64,000 bases of DNA from OFTM10 sp964196195 (lineage in GTDB: Bacteria; Actinomycetota; Acidimicrobiia; Acidimicrobiales; Aldehydirespiratoraceae), in contig CAXMSE010000079.1 of the NCBI GenBank assembly GCA_964196195.1, positions 67,668 through 131,667 of the forward strand, written 5' to 3'. The notes under the pieces were generated by a model, which did not search any database, had not been told where the DNA came from, and saw nothing but the letters and a program-made list of their open reading frames with translations. Positions 1 to 7,451 of the stretch are shown here, one piece after another. Within the stretch, counting starts at the first letter, position 1; every line of letters begins with the position of its first letter. The position numbers and the translations under genes were made by a program.

Positions 1-216
1 ATTCTCGAGTCTCAGCAGGATGGAGGTTGGTCGCCGATCCGCCTCACCTATGTGGTGATCCGCGATTTCGTCGCGGTGGCCATCTACCTCGTCGCTCTAG
101 GCGGCAACATCGCACTCTGGTCCATGTGGCAGAGTCGCGGCGACGCCCAGGCCGAGATGGCGCCTGAGCGCTCCGCCTTCGGTCGTCCCCTCGTAAGGGA
201 GGGTGCCGAGTCGTGA
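1..216 (+). CDS. C-terminal part of an unknown membrane protein (5' end outside window)
   Basis: The frame is open from base 1 to TGA at 214-216 and encodes the last 71 residues of a protein. A hydrophobic stretch of about 23 residues (roughly residues 18-40) looks like one transmembrane helix. A hydrophilic tail of about 30 residues follows. The stop overlaps the GTG start of the next gene in a GTGA arrangement, so the two are probably translationally coupled and belong to the bc module. Nothing in this tail identifies a family. It could be a membrane anchor or quinone-reactive subunit that works with the ferredoxin, but that is a guess from position only. Confidence 0.6.
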   Translation: MLESQQDGGWSPIRLTYVVIRDFVAVAIYLVALGGNIALWSMWQSRGDAQAEMAPERSAFGRPLVREGAES

Positions 217-629
217 CGACGACCGATGCCAATCCAGCGATGCCGGAGTTCCGCGACGACTATGTCCTCCAGGAGGTCGACGCGGCCTGGTTGAGCCAGC
301 GGGTGAAGCCGAAGCAGTTCATCCACATCGACCAGTCCGAGTGCATCATGTGTGAGGGCTGTGTCGACATCTGCCCGTGGAAGTGCATCTTCATGGTGCG
401 CCCCGACGCTATCGAAGAAGCAGTCGGCACCGAGCAGCCCGGCAGCGATCCCAACGACAATGTGATTTTCACGATCGACGATGATGTGTGCACTCGTTGC
501 GCGCTCTGCGTCGATCGCTGTCCCACCGGGGTAATAATCCTCGGCAAGATCGGCGACGCGCCGGTCGGGGGAGACGCGCATCAGCGCACAAACGCACACG
601 GCTACGGATACGGAATGCGGCTCGGCTGA
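213..629 (+). CDS. 2x[4Fe-4S] ferredoxin, bc-complex associated
   Basis: This is a 138-residue iron-sulfur protein with two canonical CxxCxxCxxxCP motifs, C44/47/50/54 and C93/96/99/103. Each should hold one [4Fe-4S] cluster. An extra Cys58 follows the first motif. About 40 residues precede the first cluster, and a His/Gly/Tyr-rich tail of about 25 residues follows the second. The GTG start has a purine-rich ribosome site (AAGGGAGG, about 194-201) and overlaps the upstream stop. It sits directly before the cytochrome b genes, so it may carry electrons into or out of that complex; this role is inferred from position. A soluble electron carrier for another enzyme is the alternative. Confidence 0.85.
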   Translation: MTTTDANPAMPEFRDDYVLQEVDAAWLSQRVKPKQFIHIDQSECIMCEGCVDICPWKCIFMVRPDAIEEAVGTEQPGSDPNDNVIFTIDDDVCTRCALCVDRCPTGVIILGKIGDAPVGGDAHQRTNAHGYGYGMRLG

Positions 630-656
630 GCCGGGCGCAGGAGAAACGAACCACAA

Positions 657-1451
657 ATGGCCAAGACCGACGACGAAGTCCAAAAGCCGCTACCCCAGCG
701 GATGCGGGACCAAATGAGCCAACTCGGCGATCAGATCCAGGGCTCCCAGGCCTGGAACTCGATCTTCAGGCCGGGTTCGATCTTCCGGAAGGGATACACC
801 GACAGCCCTCGTAACCGGTCCTACGTGATCATGAACAGCGTGCTCTACCACCTCCACCCGGTGAAGGTGAAGCGCCACGCGGTGAAGGTGAGTTACACCC
901 TCTGCCTTGGTGGGTTGAGCTTCTTCCTTTTCATCCTCCTCACAGTCACCGGCATCTTCTTGATGTTCTTCTACCGGCCCACCGCCGCTGCGGCATGGGA
1001 CGACATCTACACCCTGCAGACATCAGTCACTTTCGGCCTGCTCGTGCGGAACATGCACAGATGGGCCGCTCACCTGATGGTGCTCACCGTGTTCTTGCAC
1101 ATGGCGCGCGTCTTCTACCACGGCGCCTACAAGCCACCGCGGGAGTTCAACTGGGTGATCGGCGTGATGCTCCTGCAGCTCACCCTGCTGCTCTCGTTCA
1201 CCGGCTACCTGCTGCCCTGGGATCAGCTGGCGCTCTGGGCGGTTACCGTCGGTACCAACATGATGGGCTTCACTCCGGTCTTCGGCGACCAGGTTCGATT
1301 TGTCCTGCTGGGTGGCGTCGAGATCGGAACCGACACCCTGCTTCGCTGGTATGTGCTCCATGTCCTGCTGCTGCCGTTCGTGGCCGTCATCTTCATGGCG
1401 ATCCACTTCTGGCGGGTCCGCAAGGACGGCGGCATCTCGGGTCCGCTGTAG
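657..1451 (+). CDS. Cytochrome b6-like subunit (N-terminal half of split cytochrome b)
   Basis: The 264-residue membrane subunit binds the two b hemes of a quinol:cytochrome c oxidoreductase. Heme ligands are visible as H134/H148 (14 apart, helix B) and H235/H250 (15 apart, helix D); the 14/15 spacing is that of cytochrome b6. The C-terminus ends in ISGPL, as in b6. Cys83 lies in a CLGG motif at the position of the b6 cysteine that covalently holds heme c(i). About 75 hydrophilic residues precede the first helix, longer than in b6. An AGGAG site at 639-643 precedes the ATG. Actinobacterial QcrB is usually one long fused cytochrome b, so the split form is notable. Confidence 0.93.
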   Translation: MAKTDDEVQKPLPQRMRDQMSQLGDQIQGSQAWNSIFRPGSIFRKGYTDSPRNRSYVIMNSVLYHLHPVKVKRHAVKVSYTLCLGGLSFFLFILLTVTGIFLMFFYRPTAAAAWDDIYTLQTSVTFGLLVRNMHRWAAHLMVLTVFLHMARVFYHGAYKPPREFNWVIGVMLLQLTLLLSFTGYLLPWDQLALWAVTVGTNMMGFTPVFGDQVRFVLLGGVEIGTDTLLRWYVLHVLLLPFVAVIFMAIHFWRVRKDGGISGPL

Positions 1452-1466
1452 GGCGGGGGAGAATCG

Positions 1467-2249
1467 ATGACCGAAGTTCCAGAGCATCTTCGTAAACGGG
1501 CCGAGGAGGCCCGAGCCAAGGCAGCGGCTGCCAAAGCCGGCGCGGCCGGTGGCGACGCGCCTTCACAAGAGCTCAGTACCGAGCAACAAGCGGCCGCGTC
1601 GAAGATCCCGGCCCACCTGCTCGAACGTTCCAAGGCCGCCAAGGCCAAGGCCGGCGGCGACGATGCCGGTGGTGGTGGCGGCACCGCGGTGGCTACTGCT
1701 CCTGCGGCGGCGCCCGCGGCCGCAGGTGGAGCGCCGGTCCCCACCGGGCCCGGCGGTCATACCCAGCGCCTGCTCACCGTCGTCAAGTCCGGCTCGATCC
1801 AGGATGTGAAGAGCCTGCCTCAGGACAAGGTCCATACGTGGCCCCACCTGCTGGTGATTGAGTTCGCGGCCGCCTTGTTCATCACGGCCTTCACCACGAT
1901 CTTTTCGGTTTTCGTCAACGCCCCCCTGTTGGAGTTGGCCAACTTCAACGAAACTCCCAACCCGTCGAAGGCACCTTGGTACTTCCTTGGCCTCCAGGAA
2001 CTTCTCACCATGTTCCACCCGATGGTCGCCGGTGTCACCATTCCCGGTATCGCCCTCATCATCCTCGTCATGGCCCCGTATATCGATCGAAACCCTTCCA
2101 AGAAGCCAGAAGATCGCAAGTTCGCGATCTCGCTCATGACCATGCATCTGATGTTCTGGTCGACACTGGTAATGATTGGCTCGTTCTTCCGGGGACCCGG
2201 CTTCAACTTCGTCTTCCCCTGGGAAGCCGGACTCTTCTTCGAGCTGTGA
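1467..2249 (+). CDS. Cytochrome b C-terminal half / subunit IV-like
   Basis: This 260-residue protein completes the split cytochrome b. Residues 1 to about 110 are an Ala/Lys/Pro/Gly-rich, low-complexity hydrophilic extension. The remainder has three predicted helices, around residues 130-150, 185-208 and 220-240, as in b6f subunit IV. The quinol-oxidising Qo loop reads KAPWYFLGLQE, so the usual PEWY glutamate is replaced by Pro. The gene starts 16 bases after the b6-like gene with GGGGGAG just upstream of ATG. The extension's function is unknown; it could be a flexible tether to a partner. Confidence 0.9.
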   Translation: MTEVPEHLRKRAEEARAKAAAAKAGAAGGDAPSQELSTEQQAAASKIPAHLLERSKAAKAKAGGDDAGGGGGTAVATAPAAAPAAAGGAPVPTGPGGHTQRLLTVVKSGSIQDVKSLPQDKVHTWPHLLVIEFAAALFITAFTTIFSVFVNAPLLELANFNETPNPSKAPWYFLGLQELLTMFHPMVAGVTIPGIALIILVMAPYIDRNPSKKPEDRKFAISLMTMHLMFWSTLVMIGSFFRGPGFNFVFPWEAGLFFEL

Positions 2250-2266
2250 CCCAAGGAGGCATTTAG

Positions 2267-3148
2267 ATGCTCATTGCTGCAGTCATCGCACTGATAATTC
2301 TCGCTGGTATCACGATCCTGTCCGGGCTGCGCCAACGCGACTCCGCCGCGGTCGCCGACATGTCAGATGATGCGAGAAGGAGAGCCGGGGCGAGTTCGTC
2401 GCTCGGTTCAGAAGGAGAACTCTCGGGCAAGCAGGTCGAGAAGGCCGCCGTGCTCGAACGTAAGGCCGCGTCGAAGGAGCTGGTTCTCGCCGCCCGCGGT
2501 GTGGCTCCCCCTGCGCCCTACGTGCCGCCCGATCCCGACACGATCGGGGTGAGCCGGCGCCAGTTCTTCAACCGGTCGATCGTGTTGATGATGCAACTGG
2601 GCATTGCCGGCTTCGGCGCGGCGTCGTTGGCCTTCCTCTGGCCCCAGGTGGGAGGTGGCTTCGGCTCGGCTCTCAAGGTCGGGCTCGTGAGCGACCTGCT
2701 CGCCGAGATCCGCTCCAACCAGGGCTTCCTCTACAAGGCTGAGGGACGGATGTGGCTCACCGAGTATCCCAGCGGAGCCATCGAGAAGGCCCGTGAGGCA
2801 TACTCCCCGCCCGAACTCGCCGGCATGGACGCCGGCGCCAGCCTGGGTCTCGATGGCGGGATCATCGCCCTCTTTCAGAAGTGTCCCCACCTGGGTTGTC
2901 GAGTGCCCAACTGCGACACATCGCAATGGTTCGAGTGCCCGTGCCACGGCTCCCAGTACAACCAGGTCGGGGAGAAGAAGGGCGGGCCCGCTCCCCGGGG
3001 CATGGACCGTTTCGCCATGTCGGTCGACGGATCCGGCTCCCTCATCGTCGACACCGGTACCGTCATCCAGGGTCCGCCGATCGGCACCAACACCACAGGG
3101 CAGGAGGCCGAAGGACCCAACTGCATCGGCCAAGCCTCCCACGAGTAA
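2267..3148 (+). CDS. Rieske [2Fe-2S] subunit of the bc complex
   Basis: This 293-residue protein carries the Rieske cluster that takes the first electron from quinol. The cluster motifs are CPHLGC (C206, H208, C211) and CPCHGS (C224, C226, H227), with the second and fourth cysteines expected to form the disulfide. One hydrophobic segment is at residues 1-20. A second, at about 104-125, is preceded by a twin-arginine SRRQFFN (R97/R98), which suggests Tat-assisted insertion as in other Rieske proteins. The two-anchor layout resembles actinobacterial QcrA, which has three helices. A perfect AAGGAGG at 2253-2259 precedes the ATG. Confidence 0.93.
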   Translation: MLIAAVIALIILAGITILSGLRQRDSAAVADMSDDARRRAGASSSLGSEGELSGKQVEKAAVLERKAASKELVLAARGVAPPAPYVPPDPDTIGVSRRQFFNRSIVLMMQLGIAGFGAASLAFLWPQVGGGFGSALKVGLVSDLLAEIRSNQGFLYKAEGRMWLTEYPSGAIEKAREAYSPPELAGMDAGASLGLDGGIIALFQKCPHLGCRVPNCDTSQWFECPCHGSQYNQVGEKKGGPAPRGMDRFAMSVDGSGSLIVDTGTVIQGPPIGTNTTGQEAEGPNCIGQASHE

Positions 3149-3196
3149 CCTCCCTCCGTTCCCGTACCAACACCACCGAGACTCCTCTCCAACCGC

Positions 3197-4678
3197 ATGT
3201 TGCTTGCCGCTTCAACCCAACGAACCATCGGCCTCGTCATTTTGGCGATCGTCTTCATCGGTGGTGTCGTATATGTCCTGTTCAACATTCTCGCGGCGCG
3301 AGACGAACTCGGCTCAGAAACCGAGTTGGCCGCCAACCGCCGGCCCTACGTCGACGACGAAGAATTAGAGGGCAAGACGCTCGATCTGGCCCTCGGCTCG
3401 AGCCTTGTGCTCCTCACGATCGTTGCGATCTCGTTGCCTCTCTACTGGCTGGGTGAGCCGGGCCGCCAAGAAGGCCGCGTGGTCGACAGTCATCGGATTT
3501 TCGCGGATCGCGGCGAGGAGATCTACAACGAGGGAGCCCAGTGCGTGAACTGCCACGGTGCCGATGGCGCCGGTGGCTCGGTGAGCACCGCCATCACCAC
3601 CGAGTCGGGTGAGTTCGTCGCTCAGGTCAACTGGAAGGCACCCGCCCTCAACACCCTGTTGTCCCGCTTCACCGAAGATGAGGTGCTCCACACCCTCAAC
3701 TTCGGTCGCAACGGTGTGATGCCTGCGTGGGGGGCCGGCGGCGGCGGCCCACTCACCGTCCAACAACTCGAGGAGATCGTCTTCTACATCCGGAGGATCC
3801 AGCTCGATGAGTCGACTATTCGCAGTGAGGTGGCCGGCGGTGTCCGGTCGGGTGTAGAGGATCTCATCCTGGCGGAACGCGGCGACGACTGGGCGCAACT
3901 GGTTCGCGACGCTGATGAAGCCAAGAGCGCCGCCGCCCTCGAAGTCCGGCTCGCGGGTCGGGCCGACTTCGACTTCACGTGCACCGACAACGAGGCCGAC
4001 ATCTGCGTGGCCGACACTGAAGCCGGAGCCGCCCTGCTCGCCGCCCAGACGGCTGCTCAAGCACCGCTGTCGAGGGCCACCGATGTCTGGCTCGAGGAGG
4101 CCACATCGGTGCGCGATCTCGCCTGGGACATGGCTCTCGATGCCGACTCCTCCCTCGACAACGAGGGCGACGAGCAGCTCTGGCGCTCGGCGGCGCTTGA
4201 GCTGCTGTCCACTCCCGGTGGAGTGCCTGGCCAGGAGAAGTTCCAGAGCTACGGCGAAATCCTCTTCACCAACGAGGCGGCCGCTGGCACTTACAGCTGC
4301 GCGCGTTGCCACACCTTCGGTTGGTCCTACGACGCCGCATCGGAATTCACCATCGAAGACAACGGTCACGATGGTCCCCTCCTTGAGGGCTACGTCCAGG
4401 GGGGCGGCTTCTTCGGTCCCAGCCTCCTCGACGGCACCACCCTCGTCCAGTTCGAAACCCCGGGCAGTCACGCAACCTTCATAGGCCTCGGCCAGAGCAT
4501 CGGCGTCACCTACGGACGGGGTGGCTCGGGCGGCAACGGTCAGATGCCGGGGTTCGGCCCCAACATCGAGTCGAATCCGACCGGCCCGGGATTCAGTAAC
4601 GAGACCGAGTTCACCTATCCGGCCCTGCTCACCGAAGAGCAGATCGATGCGATCGTCGCGTTCGAGAGGAACCTCTGA
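3197..4678 (+). CDS. Membrane-anchored di-heme cytochrome c
   Basis: The 493-residue protein has two N-terminal transmembrane helices (about 10-32 and 64-84) and then an exported part with two CxxCH sites, C116-H120 and C368-H372. Likely sixth ligands are M175 (GVMPAW) and M450 (GQMPGF), so each site has its own Met as in class I cytochromes c. About 190 residues between the two domains carry no heme motif and look helical and acidic, with one Cys pair. It probably replaces cytochrome c1 and passes electrons to a terminal oxidase. It overlaps the next gene by one base. Start choice is uncertain because no clear ribosome site is seen. Confidence 0.88.
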   Translation: MLLAASTQRTIGLVILAIVFIGGVVYVLFNILAARDELGSETELAANRRPYVDDEELEGKTLDLALGSSLVLLTIVAISLPLYWLGEPGRQEGRVVDSHRIFADRGEEIYNEGAQCVNCHGADGAGGSVSTAITTESGEFVAQVNWKAPALNTLLSRFTEDEVLHTLNFGRNGVMPAWGAGGGGPLTVQQLEEIVFYIRRIQLDESTIRSEVAGGVRSGVEDLILAERGDDWAQLVRDADEAKSAAALEVRLAGRADFDFTCTDNEADICVADTEAGAALLAAQTAAQAPLSRATDVWLEEATSVRDLAWDMALDADSSLDNEGDEQLWRSAALELLSTPGGVPGQEKFQSYGEILFTNEAAAGTYSCARCHTFGWSYDAASEFTIEDNGHDGPLLEGYVQGGGFFGPSLLDGTTLVQFETPGSHATFIGLGQSIGVTYGRGGSGGNGQMPGFGPNIESNPTGPGFSNETEFTYPALLTEEQIDAIVAFERNL

Positions 4679-5799
4679 TGGAGATGCTCGACATCATTGG
4701 CGGGCTTGCGTGGGACCCCGAGTTCCGCGGCTTCATGGCGGTGCTCACCGGGCTGGTAGTTCTGCCCGGTTCGATCTGGCTGCTGGTGGCCACCAATTCA
4801 GGGGCTCGACTCGGCACCCTGATCTCTCTGTCAGCGTTCTTCGGCTGGATGACCATCATGGCCTCGGTCTGGTGGCTCTACGGCATCGGTTACGCCGGCG
4901 ACTCGCCCATCTGGGAGGAAGTGGAGATAGTCGAAGGCAGCGACTCCGAGGGCCATCTCACCTTCGCCGCTCTCGATGAAGCCAACCAACTTCACAGCGA
5001 GGATCTACCGTCCGCTCACCAGGTGGTGATCGCCGCAGCTGATGCTCTTGTCGAACAGTATGGATCCAACGCCCTCGCCACCTTGAACACCAGTGGGTTC
5101 AGTGCCGCGGAGGCCACTCGGGTCACCGAGGTCCAGGTCGCCTGGCAGGAGTACGGCGTCGTCAGTGTCGACACCCTCACCCCGGATCAGACCGAAGGCC
5201 TCAGCACGAACGAGATCGATCAGCTCGCTCTCGACGAACAGGCCAAGAATCAGGACACCACCCTGTCGGAGCTCGCCGCGGTGGCGCCGAGCCTGCTCGC
5301 CGAGGACGCCTCTGAGCTCGGGGGTTGGTCCCTGCTGTCCACCGCCGAGGCCGGCGAAGCCCAGGCATCGGCGCTGGCCATGCTTCTCGGCAGCAGCGAG
5401 TTCGACTTCGCCAGCCAGGGCGAGTTCAAGGTGCTCGATGCGTACACCATCGGCGGCAAGCGTGGCCTGCCCGACGATCCGGATCGCTGGGATCGGATCA
5501 GCACCCAGGTGCGCACGGCGCTCACGATCAAGCATCCCACTCGGTACGGGATCATCCAGATCCAGCGGGTCACCGAGGAATCGATCACCAACCTGCCGGG
5601 TCAGACACCCAAGCGGCCCGAAGTTGATGTCACCGCTCCCGTGGTTTCCATTGTCATGATCCGAAACCTAGGTAACCTCCGACTTGTGCCGGCTCTCATC
5701 GCCATCGGCTCTCTGCTCATCTTCCTCGGCTTGTGCTACATGATGCACGAGCGAGACAAGCTCGTCATGGCCCGCCGAGCCGCGTTCGAGGCGGGCTAA
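4678..5799 (+). CDS. Unknown three-helix membrane protein between cytochrome c and nuoA
   Basis: I do not recognise this 373-residue protein. It has two N-terminal transmembrane helices (about 17-37 and 45-68) and one near the C-terminus (about 335-357). The region of about 265 residues between them is acidic and contains no Cys or His cluster that would bind a cofactor. Its ATG overlaps the stop of the cytochrome c gene (TGATG), and nuoA starts four bases after its stop, so it is co-translated with both respiratory complexes. A structural or assembly role in a bc/complex I assembly is possible, but rests only on position. Confidence 0.8.
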   Translation: MEMLDIIGGLAWDPEFRGFMAVLTGLVVLPGSIWLLVATNSGARLGTLISLSAFFGWMTIMASVWWLYGIGYAGDSPIWEEVEIVEGSDSEGHLTFAALDEANQLHSEDLPSAHQVVIAAADALVEQYGSNALATLNTSGFSAAEATRVTEVQVAWQEYGVVSVDTLTPDQTEGLSTNEIDQLALDEQAKNQDTTLSELAAVAPSLLAEDASELGGWSLLSTAEAGEAQASALAMLLGSSEFDFASQGEFKVLDAYTIGGKRGLPDDPDRWDRISTQVRTALTIKHPTRYGIIQIQRVTEESITNLPGQTPKRPEVDVTAPVVSIVMIRNLGNLRLVPALIAIGSLLIFLGLCYMMHERDKLVMARRAAFEAG

Positions 5800-5803
5800 C
5801 AGC

Positions 5804-6307
5804 ATGCTCGCCCAGTACCTCCCTCTACTGGCGCTCTTTGTCCTCGCCGCAGGTTTTGCGGCGGGGAGCTTCATCGCATCGGGCCTGCTCGCGCCGCGTG
5901 ATCCGTCGGCGGCGAAACGCGCCGCCTACGAGTGTGGCATCGTGCCCACCCGAGAGACTCCTGAGCGCTTCCCGGTGCGGTTCTTCCTCGTCGCCATGAT
6001 CTTCATCGTGTTCGACATCGAGATCATCTTCTTCTACCCGTATGCGGTGGCTTACGGTGGCCTCGGGGTCTTCGGGCTCGTCGTCATCATGGCGTTCTCG
6101 TTCGCGGTGTTCGAGTCGTTCGTTTATCTCATCGGCAACGGAGCCCTCGAGTGGGGGCCGCTCAAGCAGGTGGCCGGGCCGGCCGGCGCAGTGTCGGCCC
6201 AGCGCACCACCGAATCCACGGTGCGACGCGTGGGCCTCGAAGACCGTGGCTATGCCGCGGGCGTCGGCTCAGATGAGTCCGACGGCACAGACGAAGAGGC
6301 GGCCTGA
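5804..6307 (+). CDS. nuoA: NADH-quinone oxidoreductase subunit A (complex I-1)
   Basis: NuoA is a small membrane subunit that helps form the quinone cavity entrance. The 167-residue protein has three helices (about 5-30, 58-80, 86-110) and the family loop with YECGIVPT and later FDIEIIFFYP. An acidic C-terminal tail of about 50 residues is longer than in most NuoA (usually 120-140 residues). It is the first gene of the 14-gene operon and follows the unknown membrane protein by four bases, so transcription probably enters from the bc module. Confidence 0.96.
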   Translation: MLAQYLPLLALFVLAAGFAAGSFIASGLLAPRDPSAAKRAAYECGIVPTRETPERFPVRFFLVAMIFIVFDIEIIFFYPYAVAYGGLGVFGLVVIMAFSFAVFESFVYLIGNGALEWGPLKQVAGPAGAVSAQRTTESTVRRVGLEDRGYAAGVGSDESDGTDEEAA

Positions 6308-6309
6308 TC

Positions 6310-6903
6310 GTGCATCTCCCCGGCGTTGGTGAGACCGGCGAAATCCTCGACGACGGCCTCGAGGGGCTCGAGCACAACTTCCTCACCGGTTCTGTCGAAA
6401 ACCTCGTGCGCTGGGCGAGGGCACGCAGCCTCTGGCCCGCCACCTTCGGGCTGGCGTGCTGTGCCATCGAGATGATGGCTGCGGGCACGGCTCACTACGA
6501 CCTCGCCCGCTACGGCATGGAGGTCTTTCGGGCATCGCCTCGTCAGGCCGATCTGATGATCGTCGCGGGCCGGGTTTCCCAGAAGATGGCCCCGGTGTTG
6601 CGCCAGGTCTACGACCAGATGATGGAACCCAAGTGGGTGATCTCGATGGGTGTTTGCGCTTCGAGTGGTGGAATGTTCAATAACTACGCGATTGTTCAAG
6701 GCGTGGATCAGATCGTGCCGGTCGATGTATACGCACCCGGCTGCCCCCCTGGTCCCGAGACCCTCATGCATGCGATCTTCACTCTCCACGAACAGATCCA
6801 GACCGGTGAACTGCTCCGCCGCCGCGAAGCCTCCGGTAGTGGTGCCGGAATCATGATCGAACAGCGCGACGGCCAGACCGCCGGACTTTCGATCGGGAGC
6901 TGA
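6310..6903 (+). CDS. nuoB: NADH-quinone oxidoreductase subunit B (complex I-1)
   Basis: NuoB carries cluster N2, the last iron-sulfur centre before quinone. The N2 ligands are present: the adjacent cysteines in GLACCAIE, the Cys in MGVCASSG and the Cys in PGCPPGPE. The protein is 197 residues, the normal size, with a short hydrophilic tail. The GTG start comes two bases after the nuoA stop. It is about half identical by eye to NuoB2 near 24.7-25.2 kb, which shows two diverged copies of the enzyme in one locus. Confidence 0.97.
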   Translation: MHLPGVGETGEILDDGLEGLEHNFLTGSVENLVRWARARSLWPATFGLACCAIEMMAAGTAHYDLARYGMEVFRASPRQADLMIVAGRVSQKMAPVLRQVYDQMMEPKWVISMGVCASSGGMFNNYAIVQGVDQIVPVDVYAPGCPPGPETLMHAIFTLHEQIQTGELLRRREASGSGAGIMIEQRDGQTAGLSIGS

Positions 6904-6905
6904 AC

Positions 6906-7451
6906 GTGAGCGACGAAGCAGCGGCCGCCGAAGAGGCGGAGCCCGAGGCCGACCCCCCAGAACAAGTCGAAACCACCACCCGCTATGGGGCTCTCGTGGA
7001 GGACTCGCTCGGCGACACGGTGCTCCACACCCCGGTAGCGGACTATCTCGACACAGCCAGCGCAGCCCATGGTGACGGCTTTGCCCTTCTCGTCGACCTC
7101 ACCGCGGTCGACTTCCTCACCTACGCCGGCACCCGCAGGCTCCCCGACGGTGTGGATCCCCAGCGCTTCGAGATCGTCACCTCCCTGTTCAACACCCAGA
7201 GCCGTGAGCGTCTCCGCATGCGGGTCCAGGTGCCGGCCGAAGAGCCAACCGTCGCATCGATGTTCGACCTCTGGCCCGGCAGCGAGATCCTCGAGCGCGA
7301 GGTCTTCGATCTGTTCGGGATCGAATTCACCGACCACCCCGACATGAGCCGCGTTCTGATGCCTGAGGACTGGGTGGGCCATCCTCTGCGCAAGGACTAT
7401 TCGGTGAGCTCGATCCCCGTGCAGTTCAAATCTGCGAGCAACGTCAGATGA
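6906..7451 (+). CDS. nuoC: NADH-quinone oxidoreductase subunit C (complex I-1)
   Basis: This 181-residue 30-kDa-type subunit belongs to the peripheral arm and contacts NuoD. The family signature is clear: EREVFDLFGIEF, followed by HPDMSR and GHPLRKDY near the C-terminus. The first 35 residues are acidic and low complexity. nuoC and nuoD are separate genes here, unlike the fused form of enterobacteria. GTG start; the last four bases overlap nuoD (ATGA). Confidence 0.95.
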   Translation: MSDEAAAAEEAEPEADPPEQVETTTRYGALVEDSLGDTVLHTPVADYLDTASAAHGDGFALLVDLTAVDFLTYAGTRRLPDGVDPQRFEIVTSLFNTQSRERLRMRVQVPAEEPTVASMFDLWPGSEILEREVFDLFGIEFTDHPDMSRVLMPEDWVGHPLRKDYSVSSIPVQFKSASNVR

